A stretch of 64,000 bases of DNA from Acinetobacter lwoffii (lineage in GTDB: Bacteria > Pseudomonadota > Gammaproteobacteria > Pseudomonadales > Moraxellaceae), in contig NZ_CP077369.1 of NCBI RefSeq assembly GCF_019048525.1, forward strand, positions 2,356,001-2,420,000. Direction: 5' to 3'. The translations under genes and the position numbers were made by a program. The notes beneath the pieces were generated by a model. That model was not told the DNA's origin. It saw nothing but the letters and a program-made list of their open reading frames with translations, and made no database searches. Below, piece by piece: positions 18,934-26,964 of this stretch (position 1 is the stretch's first letter; every line of letters starts with the position of its first letter).

Positions 18934-19617
18934 TTGAAAAATAATCTAGGTTTTATTGTATTGCTCATCTCAGGGATGGCGCAGCTATGTTTTGCTCAAA
19001 CCCATGCAGCAGAATTAAAAAAATCATGTATCAAGAGCTATCCACAAGCAAAAAATGATACTGATTCAACTATCATTGATTTATACCAGCAGTTATGCGA
19101 CAAGACAGCAAGAAAAAATATGCATCTGCAGCAGCAATTGTCTACCCAAATTGCCAAACGCTATGTTGAAGTCGGTGATCATCTGAAAGCGCTCAATTTA
19201 ATCGAGCAATTACATCAGCAAAATTACATTCATCAGAATTTAACTGATCTGAAATTCCTGGCAGGGATCGGGATCTCTTCCCAAAGCCTAGAACAGATGC
19301 GTAGTACAGAAGTCCGTGCCTTAAATGAATTTACCTACCCACAGGCCAAATCGCTGACTGAACATATTTATCTGGCACAGCCTGTAGCAAAATTTTCTGA
19401 ATCTGCATCAACGACGGCGCGGAATTCAAAAGTAAAAAATACTAAAAATAAACCAAATAACCCAGTAAAACAAAGCCTAAGTCAAAACAAAAATAAAGTA
19501 TCGAAAAGCAATCTAAAAAATAATACGGCTGCTATCAGTAATAAAAAAACAGAAAGTATCAGTACACGAACCCACACTCCTAGTACTAATCCATTTGGAT
19601 CATTAAATAATAATTAA
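18934..19617 (+). CDS. T6SS-associated periplasmic protein, AsaA-like candidate
   Basis: The gene directly precedes tssB. I choose a TTG start at 18934 because GAGG lies six bases upstream; it gives MKNNLGFIVLLISGMAQLCFA, a clear signal peptide. Residues about 22-145 form a Cys-containing helical domain. Residues about 150-227 are a low-complexity Lys/Asn/Ser/Thr tail. A periplasmic Acinetobacter T6SS protein, AsaA, has been described as interacting with TssM; position and secretion suggest this could be it, but I cannot confirm identity from memory. The protein is small and lacks known catalytic motifs. Confidence 0.55.
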   Translation: MKNNLGFIVLLISGMAQLCFAQTHAAELKKSCIKSYPQAKNDTDSTIIDLYQQLCDKTARKNMHLQQQLSTQIAKRYVEVGDHLKALNLIEQLHQQNYIHQNLTDLKFLAGIGISSQSLEQMRSTEVRALNEFTYPQAKSLTEHIYLAQPVAKFSESASTTARNSKVKNTKNKPNNPVKQSLSQNKNKVSKSNLKNNTAAISNKKTESISTRTHTPSTNPFGSLNNN

Positions 19618-19628
19618 TAAGGAAAATC

Positions 19629-20141
19629 ATGATGGCTAAGCGTGAAAGTGTACAAAAAAAATTACAGCGTATTCGACCACCACGTGTGCAATTGACCTAC
19701 GATGTTGAGGTCGGTGATGGCCGTGAAATTAAAGAATTACCCTTTGTGGTAGGGGTTTTGGGAGATTTTTCAGCAGCATCGGAACTTGAAAAAACCAAGC
19801 TCAAAGATAAAAAATTTATCAATGTAGACTTGGGAAATATTGATGAGGTGATGCAGTCTCTGGCGCCTCGTGCCAGTTTTCAGGTGGAAAATAGTTTGAC
19901 TGAAGAGAGTGGCACAATATCAGTAGATTTGGTTTTTAATGCGATGGATGATTTTCAGCCAGAACAGGTAGTCCAACAAGTCGAACCTTTGCGAAAACTG
20001 GTAGAAGCACGAGAGCGTTTAACTGATTTACGCAATAAAATATCCAATAATGAACGTCTAGAAGGTTTACTGGATGATATTTTAAAAAATACCGACCAAA
20101 TTCGTAAAATGAGTATGGAGGCAGACAATGAATCACTCTAA
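19629..20141 (+). CDS. tssB: T6SS sheath small subunit TssB
   Basis: TssB (VipA) forms the contractile sheath with TssC. The 170-residue protein shows the family pattern: ESVQKKLQRIRPPRVQLTYDVE at the start, PFVVGVLGDFSA (residues 39-50), DKKFINVDLGNIDEVM, and the C-terminal LLDDILKN helix. AAGGA lies five bases before the ATG at 19629; the adjacent ATG at 19632 is equally possible. The gene overlaps tssC by 14 bases, which suggests coupled translation in the expected stoichiometric pair. Confidence 0.96.
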   Translation: MMAKRESVQKKLQRIRPPRVQLTYDVEVGDGREIKELPFVVGVLGDFSAASELEKTKLKDKKFINVDLGNIDEVMQSLAPRASFQVENSLTEESGTISVDLVFNAMDDFQPEQVVQQVEPLRKLVEARERLTDLRNKISNNERLEGLLDDILKNTDQIRKMSMEADNESL

Positions 20142-21609
20142 TGCTGCAACTAGCACAGATATTGCTATTGAAGGATATTCAATTCTGGACTCTATTGTTG
20201 AACGTAGTCGAATTGCGCGTACTGAAGAGGAACATGGTCGTGCCAAGAGTCTGATTAGTGAACTGGCCAAGGAAGTCATGGCCGGTACAGTTATAGTTTC
20301 AGACAATATGACCTTGGCTTTAGATAAACGCATTGCAGAAATAGATGCGCTTATTTCTACCCAGCTGAGCAAGATCATGCATCATGAGCAGTTTCAAAAA
20401 GTCGAATCCACCTGGCGAGGGCTGTATTACTTTTGTCAGGAAACGCCCTCACACTCTTTAATCAAGATTCGGATGCTGAATACGACTAAAAAAGAACTGA
20501 TTAAAGATTTTCAGAGTGCCAGTGATTTTGATCAAAGTACGCTATTTAAAAAAATCTATGAAGAAGAATATGGTTCATTTGGCGGTGCGCCTTATGCGAC
20601 CCTGATTGGTGACTTTGAGTTTGATCGCACACCTTCAGACCTGTATTTGCTCGAACAGATTTCACATGTCGCAGCAGCGGCACATGCACCGTTTCTCTCA
20701 GCGGCAAGTCCTTCCATGTTCGGACTGGAAACTTTTACCGATATTGATCGCCCACGCGATGTGTCCAAAATTTTTGAAACAGCGGAATATGTGCAATGGC
20801 GTTCATTCCGGGAAAGTGATGATGCCCGTTATGTGGCATTGACCATTCCACGAGTATTAGGCCGTTTACCTTATCATCCTAAAGATGGCAATACGACAGC
20901 AGACTTTAACTATGTAGAAGAAGTTTCAGGTGAAAATCATAATGAATACCTGTGGATGAATGCCGCTTATGCTTTGGGCACACGTTTAACCAACGCCTTT
21001 GATATGCATGGTTGGTGTGCTGCGATTCGTGGGGTTGAGGGTGGCGGTTTGGTCGAAGGTCTGCCAGTGCATACCTTTAAAACCAATGATGGGGAAGTCA
21101 TATTTAAATGCCCGACTGAAATTGCGATTACGGACCGTCGTGAAAAAGAACTCAGTGATCTTGGCTTTATTCCATTAGTACATTGTAAAAATACCGATTA
21201 TGCTGCGTTCTTCGGCGCCCAATCTACCCAAAAACCAAAGAAATATGATAACGATATTGCCAATGCCAATTCCGCATTATCCAGTCAGATACAGTACATT
21301 ATGGCAGTCTCGCGAATCGCTCATTATTTAAAAGCAATGATGCGAGATAAGGTGGGAAGTTTTACATCTGCAGGAAATGTCGAAGCATTTCTAAACGACT
21401 GGCTGTCTCAATATGTACTTTTGGATGATGGCGCTTCACAGGAAGCCAAAGCACAGTATCCACTGCGTGAAGCTTCGATAAAAGTTGTAGAAAATCCGGC
21501 TGAACCTGGACATTACAAATCTGTGGTCTTTTTGAGACCGCATTTTCAGTTAGACGAGTTGTCTGTATCTTTACGACTGGTCACTGAGTTACCGCAGTCG
21601 AGTCATTAA
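20128..21609 (+). CDS. tssC: T6SS sheath large subunit TssC
   Basis: TssC (VipB) is the major sheath subunit. The 493 residues match the family. Hallmarks are VESTWRGLYYFCQETP, FEFDRTPSDLYLLEQISHVAAAAHAPFLSAASPSMFG, and the C-terminal block AIRGVEGGGLVEGLPVHTF and GFIPLVHCKNTDYAAFFGAQS. AMMRDKVGSF near the end is typical too. It starts inside tssB and is followed by hcp after 51 bases, as in most T6SS loci. Confidence 0.97.
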   Translation: MNHSNAATSTDIAIEGYSILDSIVERSRIARTEEEHGRAKSLISELAKEVMAGTVIVSDNMTLALDKRIAEIDALISTQLSKIMHHEQFQKVESTWRGLYYFCQETPSHSLIKIRMLNTTKKELIKDFQSASDFDQSTLFKKIYEEEYGSFGGAPYATLIGDFEFDRTPSDLYLLEQISHVAAAAHAPFLSAASPSMFGLETFTDIDRPRDVSKIFETAEYVQWRSFRESDDARYVALTIPRVLGRLPYHPKDGNTTADFNYVEEVSGENHNEYLWMNAAYALGTRLTNAFDMHGWCAAIRGVEGGGLVEGLPVHTFKTNDGEVIFKCPTEIAITDRREKELSDLGFIPLVHCKNTDYAAFFGAQSTQKPKKYDNDIANANSALSSQIQYIMAVSRIAHYLKAMMRDKVGSFTSAGNVEAFLNDWLSQYVLLDDGASQEAKAQYPLREASIKVVENPAEPGHYKSVVFLRPHFQLDELSVSLRLVTELPQSSH

Positions 21610-21660
21610 GACCGCTGCTAAAATTATAAGAATATTTATAACAACAGGAAAATTATTAAA

Positions 21661-22164
21661 ATGAAAGACATTTACATCCAGTTTCGTGGCAAATATAAAG
21701 TTGATGGTGAATCTCGTGATTCAGAACATAAAAGCTGGCTAGAAGCAAATTCCTGGTCGCACAACATTCGTCAGCCAAAATCTGCCACATCTTCCAGTGT
21801 AGGCGGTCATACCGCAGAACGAGTTGAACATTCCGACATGATTTTTATGAAAGATCTGGATGCAACCAGCCCAAAACTTTGGGAAGCTTGTTCGGCAGGT
21901 TATACCTTCGATGAGGTACAAATCGATTTTTATCGTGCTAATGGTGATAAACGCGTTAAATACCTGCAAATTAAATTAAAACATGTGCTGGTTTCTCAGG
22001 TCACTCCGACAGTAAATCAAGAAGGCGTTCCAACAGAAGCTTTTGGTTTGAAATATGCAGCAGTTGAGTGGACGTATAATCAGCAAGATATTAATGGTAC
22101 ACAAAAGGGTGCCGTGACCAAGAAATGGTCATTATCAAATAATACTGCTTCTTATGCAGCGTAA
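21661..22164 (+). CDS. hcp: T6SS inner-tube protein Hcp (TssD)
   Basis: Hcp hexamers stack to form the expelled inner tube, which also carries some effectors. The 167-residue protein shows the beta-barrel pattern of the family: DIYIQFRGKYKVDGESRDSEHKSW near the start, ERVEHSDMIFMKDLDATSPKLWEACSAG, and LKYAAVEWTYNQQD near the end. No C-terminal effector extension is present. The gene has its own strong-looking spacing from tssC and is followed by a hairpin at 22178-22201. Confidence 0.97.
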   Translation: MKDIYIQFRGKYKVDGESRDSEHKSWLEANSWSHNIRQPKSATSSSVGGHTAERVEHSDMIFMKDLDATSPKLWEACSAGYTFDEVQIDFYRANGDKRVKYLQIKLKHVLVSQVTPTVNQEGVPTEAFGLKYAAVEWTYNQQDINGTQKGAVTKKWSLSNNTASYAA

Positions 22165-22177
22165 TTTGACCTTTTTT

Positions 22178-22201
22178 AGAGGCTGGTCTTGATCAGCCTC
22201 T
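22178..22201 (+). terminator. hairpin between hcp and tssE, possible processing or partial terminator
   Basis: AGAGGCTG (22178-22185) pairs perfectly with CAGCCTCT (22194-22201) around an eight-base loop. The T-run TTTTTT lies before the hairpin rather than after it, so complete rightward termination is unlikely. It could stabilise the hcp mRNA or reduce tssE expression relative to hcp. Confidence 0.55.
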
Positions 22202-22241
22202 CTGATATTTATAAAAATAAATAAAATTAGACTATAACAAT

Positions 22242-22730
22242 ATGAATTTGGATCAGCTTTACCCTTACGGATTTAGAACAACATTATTTGACCGTCTATT
22301 ACCTCAGGACATTCAATGTTCTCAAGGGCTTTCATTGCAGGCTTTAAGAGAGTCTGTAGCAGATGATCTGGAAGATCTGTTGAATACTCGTTTAGTTAAC
22401 TTGGATGTAGATGACAGTTATGACCAGGTCAAACGTTCAATTCTTCAATTTGGCATCATTGATTTTGTAGGTCTTTCAACGGCGAATCCAATGGACCGGG
22501 ATAAAATCTGCCGCTCGATTGAACATTCTATTCACGCGCATGAACCACGCTTAACACAGGTAAAAGTCGAGATGCTGATGGATGAGCATAATAGGGGAAG
22601 TCTGTGTCTAAGTATTCAGGCATTTTTAAATATTTATCCTCTATATGAACCCGTAATTTTTGACGCATTCCTAAAGCCTACTACGCAACAATACGTAATT
22701 TTGTCTAAAACATCAGCAGGTGTGCTGTGA
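22242..22730 (+). CDS. tssE: T6SS baseplate wedge protein TssE
   Basis: TssE is the gp25-like baseplate wedge subunit. The 162-residue protein shows TTLFDRLLP (residues 13-21), ESVADDLEDLLNTRL (38-52), the FGIIDFVGLST segment and an EPRLTQVKVEM block that together define the GPW/gp25 family. It lies 77 bases after hcp, and its stop overlaps the tssF start by four bases (GTGA), so tssE and tssF are translationally coupled. Confidence 0.93.
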   Translation: MNLDQLYPYGFRTTLFDRLLPQDIQCSQGLSLQALRESVADDLEDLLNTRLVNLDVDDSYDQVKRSILQFGIIDFVGLSTANPMDRDKICRSIEHSIHAHEPRLTQVKVEMLMDEHNRGSLCLSIQAFLNIYPLYEPVIFDAFLKPTTQQYVILSKTSAGVL

Positions 22731-24535
22731 TCGAAGAATTATTACCGTATTACGAAAAACAATTACAGGAATTTGGGCAACAATCACGAGATTTTGCCAA
22801 TAAATACCCAAAAATTGCCCAACACCTTTCGTTGAATCAAGAGCAGATCGATGATCCGCATATCGAAAGATTGATTCAGGCATTTTCCCTGATTTCTGCC
22901 CGAATTGATAAAAAACTGCACGATAGTTATGAAGTATTTACACGTGCTATTTTTGAGGTGATGTTTCCACAGTACCTTAAACCTTTTCCAGCATGTTCAG
23001 TGGTCAGTTTTGACGATGCCAGTAAAATCCGACAGCTTAAAAGTAGCCAGCAGATTCCCAAGCAAACTGTATTAAAATCAAAAAGTATCCGTGGGGTACA
23101 GTGTGAGTATCGTACGACAAACCAGGTTAATTTATTACCAATCGCCTTAAAATCTGTTAATTTTAAAACGCATGCTTCGACTCATGTTCATTTAAATCGA
23201 AATGCAACCTTGAGCTTTGGTATTGAAATTTTTAACCAGCAGCAGCGACTGTTGGAACAACAAAAATTACCTATTTATCTGGATGCAATTTCCAGCTTTC
23301 CATTGCAAGTACTAGATTGTATTTTTAAGCCAGAGACTGGTTTTTCTGTAATAGTACAGAATCAAGAGATTGATATTCAAAATCCATTTGAACTAATGGG
23401 ATTTACTGAAGCGGAAAGTGCGCTCCCAGTTGATCAACATACTCATCATGCCTATCGTTTATTAATCGAGTATTTTTGCTTTCCAGAAAAATTTAATTTT
23501 CTTAACCTCAATCTGAGTTTTTTAAGAGAATTAAATATAGAAACCGCAGAATTTGAGCTACACATTCATTTTAAAATAAATCTGAATGATCAAGCTATGA
23601 TCAGAAATTATTCAGAATTAAATAGCGCTAATTTCAAATTATTTGCGACACCAGTTATAAATTTATTCCCTAAACAGGCTGAGCCACAAAAAATTGATCA
23701 TCTGCGCCTGGAATATTCATTAATAAGTGATGTACATCATCCTGAATATTTTCAGGTATATGCGATCACCGAAATGAAGTTATTGAGAGAGAAACGCGAG
23801 AACAGTCAAAAAACTTATCCCGTATTACCTTTTTTTGCCATGAGTCATTATCATCAGGCTGATGCTCAATTTTATTATCACCTGTTGCCCGAGCAAAGTA
23901 ATACCAAGCATACAGAACTGAAATATTCGATTATTTCCAAATCTTTAGAACCACAAAAAATTTCATCAGACTTTATCAGTATGCAGTTGTTATGCAGCAA
24001 TCGGGATTTACCTTATGAAAGTTATAACAAAGATCAGAATAACTTATCTCTCAATGACAATAGTTTGGCACGTAAAGCCATATTATTAAAAAGACCCAAT
24101 TTACCTTATTGTTTTGATCAAAAGCAGCAAGAACAGTGGCGAATTATCTCGCATTTATCATTGAATAATCTTTCTTTAATGAAAGCAAATGCAGTCAGTC
24201 ACATTAAGGAATTACTTGAACTGTATAACTTGCCGCAATCCAAAGACAACCGGCTAATTATTAATTCAATTCAATCGATCCAGTTTTCTCTGAGCCAGAA
24301 GTTGCGTGAGCATAAACCATTTCCACTTTTTGTACGGGGTGTCAAAGTTGAAATCCAGATCGATCCAGAAGTCTTTAGAGGAGCCAGTCTGTATATCTTT
24401 GTGCAACTTTTAAATTATATTTTTAATTTGAAAGTTCAAATGAATAGTTATGTGGATATGCACGTCATAGATTCAAAGTCAAAACAGGAGTTATACCAAT
24501 GCATACAGAATGTTGGTGGCAAAAGGCTTCTGTAG
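22727..24535 (+). CDS. tssF: T6SS baseplate protein TssF
   Basis: TssF is the large wedge subunit of the T6SS baseplate. The 602 residues fit the family. Typical features are ELLPYYEKQLQEFGQQSRDFANKYPKIAQHL at the N-terminus, DPHIERLIQAFSLISARI, and EVMFPQYLKPFPACSVV. The C-terminal region GASLYIFVQLLNYIFNLKVQMNSYVD is also characteristic. It starts with GTG overlapping the tssE stop, and tssG begins inside its last 37 bases. Confidence 0.95.
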   Translation: MIEELLPYYEKQLQEFGQQSRDFANKYPKIAQHLSLNQEQIDDPHIERLIQAFSLISARIDKKLHDSYEVFTRAIFEVMFPQYLKPFPACSVVSFDDASKIRQLKSSQQIPKQTVLKSKSIRGVQCEYRTTNQVNLLPIALKSVNFKTHASTHVHLNRNATLSFGIEIFNQQQRLLEQQKLPIYLDAISSFPLQVLDCIFKPETGFSVIVQNQEIDIQNPFELMGFTEAESALPVDQHTHHAYRLLIEYFCFPEKFNFLNLNLSFLRELNIETAEFELHIHFKINLNDQAMIRNYSELNSANFKLFATPVINLFPKQAEPQKIDHLRLEYSLISDVHHPEYFQVYAITEMKLLREKRENSQKTYPVLPFFAMSHYHQADAQFYYHLLPEQSNTKHTELKYSIISKSLEPQKISSDFISMQLLCSNRDLPYESYNKDQNNLSLNDNSLARKAILLKRPNLPYCFDQKQQEQWRIISHLSLNNLSLMKANAVSHIKELLELYNLPQSKDNRLIINSIQSIQFSLSQKLREHKPFPLFVRGVKVEIQIDPEVFRGASLYIFVQLLNYIFNLKVQMNSYVDMHVIDSKSKQELYQCIQNVGGKRLL

Positions 24536-25494
24536 TTGATCGGCTCTTTCAGCAGCCGACCAGCTTTGAATTTATTCAAGCCACGCGATTATTAAGACAT
24601 GCACCTGAACGAAACAGACATCAAGAATGGAGTAAATCATTTCAATTTATTAGTTCACTCAATCTTAATTTTCCGACTTCTGAAATTGAATCATTGCAAT
24701 GTGAAGATCATAAAGTGCAGATGACCAATTTAATCGTAGGGTTGACTGGCGTACAGGGCGTATTACCTTATATCTATACAAATAAAATTAAACAGAGTAC
24801 CCGGGCACACAGAGAAGAAAGCTTACACTTTCTCGGACTATTTAATCATAAATTAACCGCCCAATATGTCGATGCCTGTTTGAACTATCATTTACCAATG
24901 CGTTATGAAGTTGAGCAGGAAAATCATTATCTAAACATGCTTCATGCTTTGAGTGGCTATAGCGGTCAACAACATGAACAGCAACCTATAGATGACTATT
25001 TTGCTGAGTTTTCAGGCTTGATGCAGGGGCAAAATAATACCCATTATGCGTTAAGCAGCATATTGTCTTGTATTTTTAAATATCAATTTAAGATTAATGA
25101 GTTTATTCCGGAAAGCTTTCAACTGGATGATCAGCAAAAAAGCGGTTTGGGAGCTTTGCAACCAGTTTTACTGGGAATCAACAGCTTCTGTGGAGAGACC
25201 ATTCAGCAAATTGATGAAAAAATTGAAATCGTTATTGGTCCATTAAAACGTGAAGACTATATAAATTTTTTATCTGAAGGAATACATAGCGCTAAATTGA
25301 AACAGTTACTTCAAACCTGGTGTAGCCCGACCATGTTAGTGGATCTTCGGTTGATTCTAGACAAAGATGAATTATGCCCAGCCCAACTTGGAGAAGTACA
25401 TTCGATGGGGCTAGCCAGAGGAGCTTTATTAATGCTGAATCCGGCAATCCACAATGCGGAAACCTGCTATAGCCTGATAGGAAAAATGTCATGA
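24499..25494 (+). CDS. tssG: T6SS baseplate protein TssG
   Basis: TssG joins TssF2-TssG-TssE wedges. The 331-residue protein has the family start (CWWQKASVVDRLFQQPTSFEFIQATRLLRH), the block VGLTGVQGVLPYIYT (residues 81-95), HFLGLFNHKLTAQYVDAC, and the late LDLRLILDKDE-like region. The ATG at 24499 lies inside tssF; CTG-rich alternatives further in are less likely because conserved residues start almost at once. It ends with a four-base overlap (ATGA) with the next gene. Confidence 0.93.
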   Translation: MHTECWWQKASVVDRLFQQPTSFEFIQATRLLRHAPERNRHQEWSKSFQFISSLNLNFPTSEIESLQCEDHKVQMTNLIVGLTGVQGVLPYIYTNKIKQSTRAHREESLHFLGLFNHKLTAQYVDACLNYHLPMRYEVEQENHYLNMLHALSGYSGQQHEQQPIDDYFAEFSGLMQGQNNTHYALSSILSCIFKYQFKINEFIPESFQLDDQQKSGLGALQPVLLGINSFCGETIQQIDEKIEIVIGPLKREDYINFLSEGIHSAKLKQLLQTWCSPTMLVDLRLILDKDELCPAQLGEVHSMGLARGALLMLNPAIHNAETCYSLIGKMS

Positions 25495-26930
25495 TTAAGC
25501 GTATTATTCAGACTTTTATAGTTTTATCCGTTTTAAACAATGTTCTTGTCATTTATTACTGGCGAGATACTCAATACGATCCATCAAATATTGATTTCCT
25601 ATTATATTTTGGCATTTTACCTTTGTTAATTTGCTTGTTGTTATTAACACCTTATTTTATTTATAAAGCTGTAAAATCCTATAAACAAAGACAGCAAGAA
25701 CAAAAGGATAGGGCTCATAAATCTCTTCAAGCACAACAGCAAGAATTAGAAAATAAAGAAGAATTGGATCAAGCGATTGAGGATTACACGCTCAATATTT
25801 TTTCAGCTGCCGCTTGGCACAGTTTTGGCGAAAATGCAGAGATCTTGCAGCACATGAAGCAGTTCAAGAGTCCTGAGCTGGACTCAGAACTGCTAAATCG
25901 TTTTGGTCTACCTATATTGACATATCGCATTCATTCTGTGGACCGCTTACTTGAAGAAAACAGAACTAATGAAGAAATGCTTCCGACATTACGGGAACAA
26001 CGAATTCAACAGTTGATTCAACAACAACTCCAACAGCATGAAGAAAGTCTGAGCTTAATTTCGGAACAGTTAAAACGTTCAGCACTATTTTATGATCACG
26101 AACTGGCTTATCAATATCGAATGCATCCGGGATGGATACAGGAAAACTACTGTGAAGATGAAGAAAATATTGCCTCTAATCCAACAGCAGCAAGTCGATT
26201 AAATAGGCTGAATCTGCATATTTTATTGGTGGATCATATGACTGGGGATTGGAGTGATCTCTATCAAGAGCAGCTTATAAGTCAAATTCAACAACAATAT
26301 GCATTGCTGCCTGCCCAAATTCATATCGAGTTTCATTTCCTGTCTGCTGATCGTGCTTATTCAGCCTTACTAGATTTAGTACAGGAAATTTCAGGTCAAT
26401 CATATGAGATCAGCCTGATCATTATGGCGGATTCTGAAATTGATCAGGATTATCTAGATCAGCAATTTTGGAAAAATGAAGACTATATTGCTGCAGAATA
26501 TACTGCCAGCTGGTGTTTATCCGCACATGACTTAGAGGTTGAGGGGATGATGCCTTCACGAATATTGACTCTCAGCAAGTACGTCACTGACCTATATGCG
26601 TACTTGGGTCAGAATCAGGTTGATCTGTCCTATCAGCTGGAACAGGCACATCCTTTTTTAGTTTTCTTAGATGAAGCCACTCAGTCTAAAACAATGAAAA
26701 TAATACAAGAAAAATTTACTAATATTGATTTTGAGCCGGAGCATACCATTTATCCTCAAAGCTATTTGGGGCATACCCAACAATTGGCAGCAGTTTTTGC
26801 AGCGATGATGTCATCATATCTATACGACAATGTCATTACAATAAGCTATAGCACACAACAAGAATCAAGCTATTTATGTTTTAAAAATAAAGAAAGTGAT
26901 CAACTGAATGAAATCTCATTAGTAGCCTAA
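25491..26930 (+). CDS. T6SS-cluster membrane protein of unknown function, possible thiolase-like fold
   Basis: The gene lies between tssG and tssM and overlaps tssG by four bases. The 479-residue product has two membrane helices (about 7-23 and 37-59), a Gln/Glu-rich coiled region (65-110), and a large cytoplasmic domain. The C-terminal part has YLGHTQQLAAVFAAMMSS followed by NVITISYS, which resembles the GHT-containing end of ketosynthase/thiolase-like domains, but I cannot see a convincing active-site Cys. A protein of this kind occupies the same spot in A. baumannii clusters. The role is unknown; a scaffold at the membrane complex is plausible. Confidence 0.6.
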   Translation: MIKRIIQTFIVLSVLNNVLVIYYWRDTQYDPSNIDFLLYFGILPLLICLLLLTPYFIYKAVKSYKQRQQEQKDRAHKSLQAQQQELENKEELDQAIEDYTLNIFSAAAWHSFGENAEILQHMKQFKSPELDSELLNRFGLPILTYRIHSVDRLLEENRTNEEMLPTLREQRIQQLIQQQLQQHEESLSLISEQLKRSALFYDHELAYQYRMHPGWIQENYCEDEENIASNPTAASRLNRLNLHILLVDHMTGDWSDLYQEQLISQIQQQYALLPAQIHIEFHFLSADRAYSALLDLVQEISGQSYEISLIIMADSEIDQDYLDQQFWKNEDYIAAEYTASWCLSAHDLEVEGMMPSRILTLSKYVTDLYAYLGQNQVDLSYQLEQAHPFLVFLDEATQSKTMKIIQEKFTNIDFEPEHTIYPQSYLGHTQQLAAVFAAMMSSYLYDNVITISYSTQQESSYLCFKNKESDQLNEISLVA

Positions 26931-26964
26931 CTATTTATAAAAATTAAAGAAAAAAGAGATAAAA

